From NCBI GenBank assembly GCA_027922465.2, contig BQMF02000064.1, positions 372,001 through 436,000 on the forward strand: DNA of 64,000 nucleotides. Direction: 5' to 3'. How positions within the stretch are numbered: the stretch's first letter is position 1; each line of letters opens with the position of its first letter. Origin of the DNA: Turritopsis dohrnii (lineage: Eukaryota > Cnidaria > Hydrozoa > Anthoathecata > Oceaniidae). The position numbers and the translations under genes are program-made. Below, piece after piece: positions 23,387 to 33,847 of the stretch. The notes under the pieces are model-generated. The model was not told the origin of the DNA and ran no database searches. It saw nothing but the letters and a program-made list of their open reading frames with translations.

Positions 23387-24754
23387 AACAGGGGACATTG
23401 ACTTCTGAGAAGAAACAAGATCAGGTAAAGGTTCAACACATATGGCCAATGGTATAATAATTCAAAAAAGTAGTGAAGAATCTGCATCAAATGAAGGATT
23501 CCAATCAGTAAAGAAAAATGAGTGATCTTTAAAAAACCCATTAATAACATACCACACTTTGTATTGGTGAATAAGGAATCTGTGTCACTTAATGAACAGT
23601 ACAGATTAAGCCTTGTTTGTCTGAATGAACAAGAATTTTTTCTGGAACAACTTATTCTAAGATCGGCAGATTTCGTAAAATACATCTTACATCTCACCTA
23701 GTTGGACAGGATTTAATACCTTACATTAACGCCTGCGATTAATGTTCCTGCCACAGGGATCGTTACATTTTACAAAATACTCATGTTACGGATAATAAAG
23801 GAAACGAAGAAATCGGCGTTGATGATTACGATGATGACTATGACGAAGATGATTTGATACGTTCTTATTTGTCGACTATAAATCTTCTACTATCTGCGTT
23901 TCACTTAGTAGTTTACAGTGATTGAAAAGTTTATGTCTTAAACGTTTCCTTTCATGTGTTTGCAAATACCCGCGTGCGAATTGCCATGAAAAATATGCAA
24001 CCTACGTCAGAAATTGCCTAATTACTTGAATTAAATGGATTTATCTTTATTGCCCTCTCCTCCTGTTCCCTTTGATTTTCATAGTTTCTGGTTCATATGA
24101 AAGCAAAAATTAGGTGAACAACAAAGAACCACACACCTCTTTGTTCCATAAATAGTCTACAATACATTTTCAGATATATGTTTGGAAGGAAACTTTATTC
24201 TGCATTAAATTTGCTATACAATGATATATAATTTTTTTTTTATTTTGAATTTTTTCTTCTTCTTATGACGTCACAAAATGTTTTTTGGGTTATTACGTCA
24301 TAACGGACCAGCGAATTTGTGGGAACTTTTTTGTTTCAGAACCACTATAAACCCCTTAACATTATTCCAGTATAAAACTGTGGTCTGTAAGTTGTACAGC
24401 GGAATATTGTTTCTGAGCATCTTTTTGTTACACAACACAGACGCCGGCCTAGGTTACCAATCCTTAATTTGTATTTGTATTTAAAGGACCAATAATGATT
24501 ATTCTATTTTGTATTTTGAGAATATATTTCGATTCATTTTATTTTATCTATGTTTTTAACTTGAATAGAATTGAATATATTTCGATTTTAAACAGTAATA
24601 CTTGAGTAAAAACATTTTGTCATAATACACACATCTACTACACACTGCTTTTTTATGTCAACCCTTTATTCTAGATATGTGTGCATTATGATATAAAATG
24701 TTTTTTCGCGCGGAATAAAAAAATAATTTGGGTACCGTGTAATTATCCGAACAA

Positions 24755-25150
24755 AGCGCCTTCCTGCTGCTGGGCGCTTATTAAACTTTTGGATTTTTTG
24801 CATGATGGGCGCTTAATAAATGCTGGCCGCTTATAATTTTTTTTAATTTTGTAATAAAAAGACAATTTGATTTTATAATTTTTCCTGGAAAATAAAACTG
24901 AAAAAAAGATTTAACAAAAAGTGAGGTTTCGTCTTACAACATCGACATCATCTTTCTCGTCGTCGTCAGATATCAAAACTATTTCATGAGTTTATCAAGG
25001 GAGTTTTCGATTAATTGCCCCCTTGAAGTGGTGGACGCTTGTTCGAGGGTGAGGCGCTTAATAAGTGCTGGGCGCTTATTAAACTTTGTAGAAATTACCT
25101 GGCGTCGTTTATTAGAGGAAGGCGCTTAAAAAATGCTGGGCGCATCATGC
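24755..25150 (+). repeat. GCGCTTATTA/TAATAAGCGC-type repeat cluster
   Basis: Four blocks share GGCGCTTAATAA, TGCTGGGCGCTTATT and AAACTTT, in the regions 24755-24790, 24807-24842, 25050-25090 and 25125-25148. Direct and complementary halves alternate, as in subterminal repeats of DNA transposons. A THAP-like peptide start follows 150 bp downstream. Confidence 0.65.
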
Positions 25151-25296
25151 CATGCCTCAAGTGTCATCATGGAAACCGTTTTTGCTATTGTTCTATTTTT
25201 AACTGGAGCTCAGTCTTCGTACATAGATTTTTAAAAATGGCGCATTTCGCGTGAACACACGTGTGTGTAATTTGGATTTTGTGTTGAAGATTATTC

Positions 25297-25350
25297 ATGC
25301 CAGGTGATAACTGTTCTATTTACGGCTGCACAGTCTCTCGTAAAGTTTAA
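25297..25350 (+). pseudogene. THAP-like N-terminal remnant
   Basis: A 17-codon frame, MPGDNCSIYGCTVSRKV then stop, resembles the opening of C2CH zinc-finger (THAP-like) proteins that invertebrate DNA transposons often encode. The C-x4-C spacing is the only support, and there is no continuation in any frame. Together with the adjacent GCGCTTATTA repeats it suggests the edge of a decayed DNA transposon. Confidence 0.35.
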
Positions 25351-25886
25351 AACAAGGAAAATTCAAGAACCGAGCGTAAGATTGATTTGGGTATAATAGT
25401 TTTTTTAGTTTTAGTTTTTTTATTAGTTATTTAAAATTTTTTAGAAATAGGCCGTGGGCCAAGAGACCTAAACGTTTAGGTTCGTACCCCAAATCTCGGG
25501 ACAAGTGTATCTTGATTTATTTTAGTACTTTCGAGGATGCTGATCACGATTTTAAATGTTACCAAAGCCCAAAACCCGCAGTTTTCTTAAATTTGGACAA
25601 AATGTGTTACTTTTTCACTCTCTTATCGTTCACTTCCAATGCCGCCTTTTTTAACAGCAAGGGTGATGTAATACCACTATAATTACTTTGCCGAACATTG
25701 TCATACTGCAAAAAAATTGCTTGCACCATTGTTCTGCGGAATAGCCTAGGTCCTTCAGTGAAATACAAAATGGCGAAGATTTTTCGTAAACAAATGACAT
25801 ATTGAAACCAATGTGCTATATCGATATATACATTAATTAATGATAACCGCACATAATGTACCTTTCCAATTGCAGCGCAAAGTTAT

Positions 25887-25959
25887 CGGATCGAGTGGGA
25901 CTCGAACCCACGACCTCTCGCTTGCCGGGCGATTGCTCTAACCACTAAGCTACCGACCC
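25887..25959 (-). tRNA. tRNA-like sequence, copy 1 (SINE-like head)
   Basis: It folds as a cloverleaf. The 7-bp acceptor GGGTCGG/TCGATCC has two G-U pairs. D arm GCTTAGTGGTTAGAGC carries a perfect A box (TAGCTTAGTGG). T arm GTGGG-TTCGAGT-CCCAC carries a perfect B box (GGTTCGAGTCC). The anticodon arm has one A-G mismatch and loop CCGGCAA, putting GGC (Ala) at 34-36, but the universal U33 is C. It is probably a tRNA-derived RNA polymerase III promoter rather than a working tRNA. Confidence 0.7.
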
Positions 25960-26267
25960 CTTGCGATCACACTAGTTCGTAGCAGACGAGGGGAGTATGG
26001 CCGCTCAATTGAACCTGAATGCCTACGAATCAGTGGAATCTCATTGGATAGATGCTCAGAGGTGATTCAAGTTCCAACCAACTCGTTAACTTTGATGCAA
26101 CTAGGAAGGTGTAGTACATTGGGGAGAGGCATTCGCCCAACAGAGCCCCGGTTTCGGACATAGTCCATCTTCAGTCAGTTAACTGAAACCAATGTGCTAT
26201 ATCGATATATACATTAATTAATGATAACCGCACATAATGTACCTTTCCAATTGCAGCGCAAAGTTAT

Positions 26268-26304
26268 CGGATCGAGTGGGACTCGAACCCACGACCTCTC
26301 GCTT
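26268..26304 (-). pseudogene. Half tRNA-like sequence at the palindrome centre
   Basis: The 3' half (T arm, variable loop and part of the anticodon stem) of the same tRNA-like module, cut at the junction where the element turns back on itself. Confidence 0.75.
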
Positions 26305-26365
26305 ATGTGCGGTTATCATTAATTAATGTATATATCGATATAGCACATTGGTTTCAGTTAACTGA

Positions 26366-26388
26366 CTGAAGATGGACTATGTCCGAAA
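26366..26388 (+). other. Hammerhead-like core
   Basis: CTGAAGA, then a 4-bp hairpin GGAC-TAT-GTCC after one T, then GAAA: the CUGANGA...GAAA layout of a hammerhead with a short stem II. The mirror copy is at about 26152-26174 on the minus strand. A 12-bp palindrome TCAGTTAACTGA lies just upstream. I could not draw canonical stems I and III with a standard cleavage triplet, so self-cleavage is not established. Confidence 0.4.
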
Positions 26389-26580
26389 CCGGGGCTCTGT
26401 TGGGCGAATGCCTCTCCCCAATGTACTACACCTTCCTAGTTGCATCAAAGTTAACGAGTTGGTTGGAACTTGAATCACCTCTGAGCATCTATCCAATGAG
26501 ATTCCACTGATTCGTAGGCATTCAGGTTCAATTGAGCGGCCATACTCCCCTCGTCTGCTACGAACTAGTGTGATCGCAAG

Positions 26581-26653
26581 GGGTCGGTAGCTTAGTGGTT
26601 AGAGCAATCGCCCGGCAAGCGAGAGGTCGTGGGTTCGAGTCCCACTCGATCCG
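26581..26653 (+). tRNA. tRNA-like sequence, copy 2
   Basis: Identical module to 25887-25959 in the inverted arm: intact A and B boxes, acceptor with two G-U pairs, loop CCGGCAA with C33. Same doubts about function. Confidence 0.7.
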
Positions 26654-26716
26654 ATAACTTTGCGCTGCAATTGGAAAGGTACATTATGTGCGGTTATCAT
26701 TAATAAATGACATATT

Positions 26717-27635
26717 CTAATGATCTTCTGCTTTATGTTCTGTAACACCAACTGTTATCGTTGTTTGGCTCATTTTTCATCGAAATTAATTTAAATTTAC
26801 AATAAAAGCCCTAAAGCGAGTAACAGAATGCAGCAAAGAGTGGACAGAGTATGACTCTGAGCCTCAAAAACCATTTGTGTGAAAGCCATTTCATTTTTGA
26901 TTGACTTATTTGTGCACAAAAAAGGAAGGGGAGAATGAAAGAAACAAATCATAAAATTGATAAGGCTTGCCTTCTTGATTTTTGTTTTGATTGTTTTGTT
27001 CACTAAAGTAATTCTTTAAGTTTTTTACATATGCATGTAAGCATCATTCTCATCAATCAATGATGAAAAACCCCATCATCAGTTGCTGGTGTCTCAAGAA
27101 AGAGTCTAGTCACGTTCTGCCAGTAGTATGCACTATATGCAACAAGGAAACTATTTATAAAATTTTAAGTACTTATATATATGTATATATAAATAAACGT
27201 GACCTAAGCAAATGATGAAAATCAAAGTGTTTTGTATTTGATAATAACAACTGAGAATATGTGTATTAATTACAGAATTTTTTATAAGAATCAGTGTACA
27301 ACATGGCCTGAGGTTGGTTGTTCGTATGTTTTGAACCTTTTTCAGCCAGAATTTCTGTTATTTTCTTCTTGGCTTGAAGAACACAGTTTCATATTTCAGT
27401 CTCACTTTGTTTGTTCTTTATGGAACTTCCAGTGAAATAAAAAACATTTTTTTGAAACACCTTTGCTACTGGTTTGTTCTTGTTTCCATTTTAACAATTC
27501 AAATTAATTCTTGATGCAATGTGGAAGTAAAATGAATATATAAAAAATGGTAGCCATTTGGTAGTCACCCAATAAGAGCGTGCAAACAGGCCAAACATTG
27601 CACTATCATTAATATACTTTTACACATTTATTTTA
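26717..27635. other. Intergenic DNA before the BEL element
   Basis: AT-rich, no gene. I compared it with the 3' LTR at 33228-33550 and saw no second LTR here. Confidence 0.5.
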
Positions 27636-28922
27636 GACGAACTCATTAAAGAAAATGGAAGTCGCACACGAATCAATTCCCTTTTTCAAAGTGTCATCCA
27701 AGTTCAAAGAGAAGCAAAAAACATCAGTCAAGAGCTAGAAGACCTCGGTGAGGACACAGAGGAATGAATGGAAGAAGTCAATCTCTCTGTCGACAATTGT
27801 AAATTCAAAATCGAAGAGTATTTCGAACTGAGGAAAGAAGACGCACCTTCAGACGATGGTAAAGCATGGCTGATGGAGCAATTCAGACAAAGGTCAACTC
27901 CACAATATCAACAAGCTGATTTAGAGTTGACGAGTGAATTCGCAAAGATGACTGCAAGTGATGCGATTCCGATGATCCCACCAGCAACATCTTTTGGTCC
28001 ATCCACCTCCTTCGATACATTCGCGACGACTGGATTGGTGTACACAACAATGCCATTCCCAGGGACGAGCATGAATTTGGGAGCAACAGCCTCAACCGCG
28101 TATGGCAGAGCATTCGCACGGCCACTCAGCAAACCAACAATGACAACGCAAAGCAGAGGAGGAGCTATACCTAAAAATCGTAGAGTGGACCCTTCACCAT
28201 TTCAGCTGAATTATTCACAGTCACCCCAAACAGACAACAATCAAGTGGATGCGTGGATTGACCGTCTTGACCCAAAAAGACCACCACCTGCAACACCTGA
28301 CAACAAAATAGAAGATTTACTAGCGACGTGGTTTGTTCAGCAAGGATTACCAAGGATACGGCTACCTTGGTTCGACGGCTCTCCAACGCACTATGTGGAC
28401 TTCATCACAAGTTTCAGAGATCTCGTCCACAACCAAGATTATTTATCTACCACTCAACGATGCGTCTATATTCATCAACATGTCAAAGGCGAAGTCAAAA
28501 GATCCATACAAGGATACAGAAACGATTACGAGGGCTATGTGCAAGCTCTCAGAAGAATCAAATATACGTTTGGGCAACGATCAAGAATAGCACACGCCGT
28601 CATTAAAAGGGTGACTCTTGGGAAGCCAATAACCAACCGAGATCCGGCTGGACTAACAGAATTCTACTACACAATCAGTGACTGTCTGGTGACGCTTCAA
28701 AAACTCGATTACGTCTCGGACCTCTATAGCACCGACGTCCTGCGTCAGGCATGCAGACGATTGCCACCTTATCTCTACTCGAAGTGGGCTGATTACTGCT
28801 TGCTGATCCGCAGACAACAAGAACCGAATCTCACTCACCTTGAGTCCTGGCTCCAAGAAAGAGTTTTGGCGTCCAAAGAATCCTACCTGCCTGATCGATT
28901 CTCAAATCAAGACTCGAATTAA
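27636..28922 (+). pseudogene. gag: BEL gag, matrix/capsid region
   Basis: The frame is open from 27636, interrupted by TGA at 27765, then reads 384 codons from ATG 27768 to TAA at 28920. The part before the TGA (QSVIQVQREAKNISQELEDL) is helical and in the same frame, so the true start lies upstream and is lost. Residues about 200-380 look like a retroviral-type capsid: FDGSPTHYVDFITSFRDLV, then a helical segment. Past the TAA the same frame continues straight into the zinc knuckles, so the stop probably arose by mutation (CAA to TAA would explain it). Confidence 0.85.
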
Positions 28923-31900
28923 GACTCCAGCCAAAGCCAAAGAAACGATCGAAACCAGAGAGACAACTGGAACACCCGCTCAGGTGATTCAGATCCTGGG
29001 AATAGCAAATGGACTGGTGTTCTTCAAGACAAAACCAAGAAGAAAACTACTACTTGCTACCTTTGTCGAGAAACCCATCGGCTACATAAATGTACAAAGT
29101 ACGTCGACTTGGACTCAGATGCTCGCTTCAAAACCGCAAGGAAATTGAAAGTCTGTTACAATTGTTTGACGAAGGATCCCTACACTGATAAATGTCCATC
29201 GAAGAATAGCTGTTTCGAATCTGGATGCACCGAAAGGCACCACACCTCACTACACAAGTACTTCACTGGAAGCAACAACAAGAAGGAAGATGCACCGGAG
29301 ACTGACTCGACATTTAACGGTGAGACGAAAATTACAAGTTCGCCTAAAGGAGCAGTATACCTTTCAGTCGTCCCTGTCACGTTGATTGGACAGGACGCAT
29401 CTTCGGTCACCACATATGCCCTGTTGGACTCCGGAAGTGAAAGCACCCTTCTAAGACAGGACGTGGCTAAGAAGCTAAAGTTACGGAAGACTGAAACAAC
29501 AATCTTGATCAGCACAATCAAAGATGTTGGTGAGAAGCTGAAAGTAAAAGAAGCGAAGCTAAATGCCCGATCAACCGTAAACAACAAAAGTGTTAGGATC
29601 GACAAATGCTACATTGTACCAAAAACTCACTTCAACATGCCAGCTCAAATGTATCCCGAAGATGTTACTACTTGATTCAAACACCTAGAAGGGATTGATC
29701 TACACAGTGTGAGAAGTGATCAGATTGGTATCCTAATTGGGGCCAACATCCCCTCGGTGCACAAGCAATTAGAAGTGAAACTTGGAGACGGATCCCAACC
29801 AACCGCTATAAAGACGCTTTTCGGTTGGACACTATTCGGACCGTATGGGAATTCAAACCAGACTTCAATCAACAACCTGCACATCCAAGACGAAACTGAC
29901 CTTCACGATGCAGTGCAAAGAATCTGGGAACAAGATTCCATCGGCAACGTAAATGACAGAGAACCAGCACCTTCCATGCAAGACAAAAGGTGCCTCCAGA
30001 AACTGGAATCAGAAACAGAACTTGTCGCTGGGAAGTACGTAGTTCCGATGTTGTGGAAAGAGGACGTAACACTTCCTGACAACCGTGAAGTAGCCGAAAA
30101 GAGGTTCAATTACTTGCTCCAGAGGCTAAAGAAAGACCCCTCACTGCACAAAATGTACCAAGATACGATGGACAAGTATCTCAGAAAGGGCTACGCAAGG
30201 AAAATGACTCCTGATGAAGTCAACAGAACCACAGAAAAGACATGGTACCTACCACACCATCCAGTATTCAACCCAAATAAACCAGGGAAGATAAGAGTCG
30301 TATTTGATGCAGCATCAAAACACCAAGGTTGCAGTCTCAACAACTCCTTGCTGAGTGGTCCAGACTTTCTTAACAATCTGACTGGTGTTTTAATGAGGTT
30401 CCGTTTGCATCCGATTGCATTCTCCGTAGATATTGAAGAAATGTTCCATCAAGTTCAAGTTACAGAACAAGACATGGATTCATTGAGATTCTTGTGGAAA
30501 GAAAACATAAATTCAGATGATCCCCCAGAAACATACCAAATGAAGGTACACATATTCGGTGCGACAGACTCACCGACATGTGCAAATTTCGCCTTAAAAG
30601 AAGCCGGAAGGAATGACTCAGACAGGTTTGATCCTCTGACGTTGGAAACCATATCGAAAGCCTTTTACGTCAACGACGACTTGAAGTCTTGCATCAACGT
30701 GGAGATTGCCAAACGAATTATCCAGCAGCTGGTGCAAAAGTTGAAAGAAGGTGGTTTCCGCTTGACGAAATTTGTTAGTAATGTCAAAGAAGTGCTGGAA
30801 GATTTACCCGAAGAGTTAAAATCACCAGCAAAAAGCATCCAAGTTGAAACCAATGAAACGGTGAGGGCGCTTGGTGTGAAATGGGAGATGGCATCCGACA
30901 CATTCACCTTTGTTCCGAGCAAACATGAAACAACCAACACTAAAAGAAGCATCCTAAGCGTTATCAGCTCCTTTTTTGACCCACTAGGGTTAATATCTCC
31001 GTACATCTGCAAAGCAAAGATGATTATGCAGGAAGTTTGGCGTGAAAATACAAACTGGGATGACGAAGTTACAAGCGAAATCCTAGCAAAATGGAAAGAG
31101 TGGCAATCCGGGCTGGAAACTCTTCACACCTTCCACATCAAAAGATGCTTGTTGCCAAGATTAACCTACAAATTACAATTACATATCTTTGGGGATGCAT
31201 CAGAGAAAGCGTATGGCGCGGTGGCATATCTGAAAGTTTGTACCGAACCAGCATCAGTTAACTATGTGATGTCGAAGTCCAGGGTAGCACCAACAAAGCG
31301 CCAGACGTTACCGAGATTGGAATTAAATGCTGCAACGTTAGCAGTTAGGCTGTACCGATTTGTAATTAAGGAAATCGATCTTCCAATAGAGGACAGCCAC
31401 TTCTGGAGTGACTCAGCACTAACTCTCCAATACATCAAAAATGAAACATCGAGATTCGAAACCTTTGTGGCAAACAGAGTTTCTGAAATTAGAGAAGTAA
31501 CCAGTCCACAACAATGGCACCACGTACCAGGAGATGAAAATCCCGCTGATATAATCACAAGAGGAGTCTCGAAGGTACAGGAGCTCGAGTCGGAAGGCGT
31601 CAAACGGTCATGGAAGCATGGTCCAGCATTTCTAATGAAGGGTGAAACTCATTGGCCATCAGAGAAGTTAAGCAATCTTGATCCAACAGACAAGGAGATC
31701 AAGCCCAAGATGGTTCTCGTTTCCACTGTCAGCAAACGAGAAGATGTGCTTGACTACGACCGTTACTCGTCATTCGATAGGATCGTCAGAATCGTTGCGT
31801 GGATCAAACGTTTTCTTCGGAATTGCAGGGCAAAACCGAAACAGCAAACGCCACATTTACGACCTGAAGAGATAGAAGATGCCAGAAATATCATCATCCA

Positions 31901-33251
31901 AAATGCACAGTATAACTTTGCAGAAGATGTAAAGCTGCTGAAAAATGGTCAATCGATCCCGAAAAAGAGCAAGCTGGCTCCATTCAAACCATTTCTGGAT
32001 AATGCCGGCATTGTTAGAATAGGTGGGAGATTAAAGAACGCCGAAATACCGTTCGATGCAAAACATCAAATCATTTTACCAAATAGTCACATTTCAAACC
32101 TGCTCATCAGAAAATTCCACAAAGGATGTGGACATGCCGGGACCAATCATGTGCTTTCACAAATTAGACAGACATATTGGATCCTTCAGGGACGAGCAAC
32201 AACAAAACGAATCATCAGAAGCTGTGTTGAATGCTTGAAACTGAAGTCAAAGCCACAAGTTCCAATTATGGTGGACCTACCAAAACACAGGATCGACTTC
32301 AACAAACCACCCTTCACAAATACTGGAGTTGACTTCTTTGGACCACTTTACATAAAACAAGGCAGAAAGAGGTTGAAACGATGGATCTCACTGTTTACTT
32401 GCATGACCATCAGATGCGTCCACTTAGAAGCAGTAGAGAGTTTGGAAACTGATGACTTCATTAACGCCCTACAAAGATTTATCAGCCGTAGACAAAAGCC
32501 AAAACTTCTGATCTCCGACTGCGGCACAAACTTCAAGGGAGCATCGAAGGAACTGAAGGAGGAATTCAAGCGACTAAATCAGAAGAAAATTGGCGAGTAT
32601 TGTTCGGGCAAGGAAATTGAATGGAAATTCAACCCGCCCGCAGCATCCCACATGGGCGGAGCGTGGGAGCGCCTTGTAAGAACCGTCAAGACCACGATGA
32701 GGAGTTTGCTGAAAAACTTGGTGTTGACCGACTTCCAATTGCTTACCTTCATTAACGAGGTAGAAAACATCGTCAATGGCCGTCCCCTCACACAAGTCAG
32801 CGACGACGCAAATGACCTCGAAGCACTGACTCCAAATCATTTTCTCAAAGGCTTTCACAACTCGGATTCATCAGTGTCACAGAACGATGAAGACTCCGTA
32901 CTGTCATCACGACAAAGACGATGGAAACACATACAAATGGTATTGAACCATTTCTGGACACGCTGGAGACGCGAATACCTGCCAACCCTGACCGTTCGAC
33001 AAAAATGGCATGACGGAAATCGAAACGTACAAGTTGGCGAGCTGGTTGTTTTGCAGATCGATTCACCAAGGGGGCAATGGCCCCACAGTATCATCGTTGA
33101 ATAAATTCCTGGAAGGAATGGACGAGTACGAATGGCGAGAGTGAGAACCAGCAAAGGAATCTACCTGCGACCGGTAGCAAGAATTCATCGGTTAGAACTT
33201 TCACAACTTCGTCAATGGGAGGGGGATATAGAATTGCCTCCTGAACGATGA
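28923..33251 (+). pseudogene. pol: BEL nucleocapsid-protease-RT-RNaseH-integrase
   Basis: The frame continues from gag. Zinc knuckles CYLCRETHRLHKC and CYNC...C lie near 29056-29240. The protease DSGSE motif is near 29430 and a TGA follows at 29673. The RT block GKIRVVFDAAS is near 30290 and SVDIEEMFHQV near 30420. The catalytic box near 30666 reads YVND instead of YVDD, with AAC at 30672-30674, which should abolish polymerase activity. The RNase H segment with IFGDASEKAYGA is near 31185. The integrase has HKGCGH...CVEC, GVDFFGP, SDCGTNF and GGAWERLV as its zinc and DDE positions (32115-32680). TAA at 33102 cuts a tail that continues in frame (RVRTSKGIYLRPV) to TGA 33249. Defective by stops and by the active-site change. 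Confidence 0.9.
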
Positions 33252-33550
33252 ACAGTTATCGCCGAGATAATACGGACTAATTACGCTCTCCCTTTATTTC
33301 GCTCTCCCTTTTTTTTGAGAAGTTTCTTTCCCTCTGGGATTAGTTGTTCCCTTTATTTCTAGTTGCATTTGTATACCTAAGTAATTATATGGTAATTATT
33401 TGTAGTTTTGAATTTTGTACAATATTTAAAGGCGTTCTTCTCTCACTTGTAAGTAGCATGAGTGAGAGAGCGCTCACAGTTTTGTGATGATAAAGACAAC
33501 GATACGATTATTACAAACGTGAATTTTCTCTTCTCTCACTGAACCTAACA
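33228..33550 (+). repeat. 3' LTR of the BEL element (approximate start)
   Basis: It starts a few bases after the polypurine tract and ends CTCACTGAACCTAACA. It contains a TATTTAA box at about 33422 and a short inverted pair CTCTCACTTG/GAGTGAGAGAG near 33440-33470. With no 5' partner the exact boundary is an estimate. Confidence 0.65.
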
Positions 33551-33675
33551 GCATGATAGCATGATAGTATGATGGTATGATAGTATGATAGAATGATAGT
33601 ATGATAGAACGATCGTATGATAGTATGATAGTATAATAGAATGATAGTATGATAGTATGATGGTATGATAGTATG

Positions 33676-33678
<3 letters not shown>
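33551..33678 (-). repeat. Short piece of the 8-bp satellite
   Basis: About 16 octamers of AGTATGAT type, the reverse complement of the array at 19-23 kb, lying between the BEL 3' LTR and the 3' end of the LINE. It is the part of the right array cut off by the LINE insertion. Confidence 0.9.
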
Positions 33679-33706
<28 letters not shown>

Positions 33707-33801
33707 ATTTATTTCAGCATTTCCAATAAAATACAATTGGCTCTTCATCTGAAATTTGTATGAGTACTGTATGTGGATGGCGTTAATACAAAACTTATTT
33801 T

Positions 33802-33842
<41 letters not shown>

Positions 33843-33847
<5 letters not shown>

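Larger units (their letters stand above)
22982..25803. other. Intergenic DNA with small repeats
   Basis: Two diverged copies of an AAATTGATAAT...GCGCATG segment lie at about 23078-23120 and 23174-23230. Four tandem copies of an ATTACAAAGTGGGGCA phrase lie at 23301-23386. A GCGCTTATTA repeat cluster lies at about 24755-25150, and a short THAP-like start at 25297. No complete gene is seen. Confidence 0.55.
25804..26704. mobile_element. Palindromic tRNA/hammerhead-like retroposon
   Basis: A 901-bp insertion is flanked by an exact 12-bp duplication, AAATGACATATT (25792-25803 and 26705-26716). It contains a 381-bp unit (25804-26184), a partial second head-to-tail copy (26185-26304), then an inverted copy (26305-26704). 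Two ~400-bp arms (25836-26235 and 26305-26704) are near-perfect complements around a ~70-bp centre. Each unit holds a tRNA-like sequence with intact A and B boxes, and a CTGAAGA / GGAC-GTCC / GAAAC element resembling a hammerhead ribozyme core. There is no ORF. This architecture recalls the partial tandem and inverted ends of Penelope-like elements and the non-coding retrozymes thought to use their machinery. The class assignment is inference. Confidence 0.75.
27636..33550 (+). mobile_element. BEL/Pao LTR retrotransposon, 5' end missing
   Basis: One reading frame runs from 27636 to 33251: gag with zinc knuckles, aspartic protease, RT, RNase H, integrase and a C-terminal tail. A polypurine tract (GGGAGGGGGA, 33217-33226) and a roughly 320-bp 3' LTR ending CCTAACA at 33550 follow. 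No 5' LTR or primer-binding site is found, so the 5' end is lost. Four in-frame stops interrupt the frame (27765 TGA, 28920 TAA, 29673 TGA, 33102 TAA) with no frameshift in 5.6 kb. Satellite DNA starts immediately after the LTR. Confidence 0.92.

Noticed and set aside
25887..25959. Functional tRNA-Ala gene
   Set aside because: U33 is replaced by C, there is a mismatch in the anticodon stem, and the module is repeated inside a mobile element.
26344..26400. Canonical, active hammerhead ribozyme
   Set aside because: The core and stem II are present, but stems I and III with a standard cleavage triplet could not be drawn; kept only as hammerhead-like.
27000..27635. 5' LTR of the BEL element
   Set aside because: No similarity to the 3' LTR and no primer-binding site were found.
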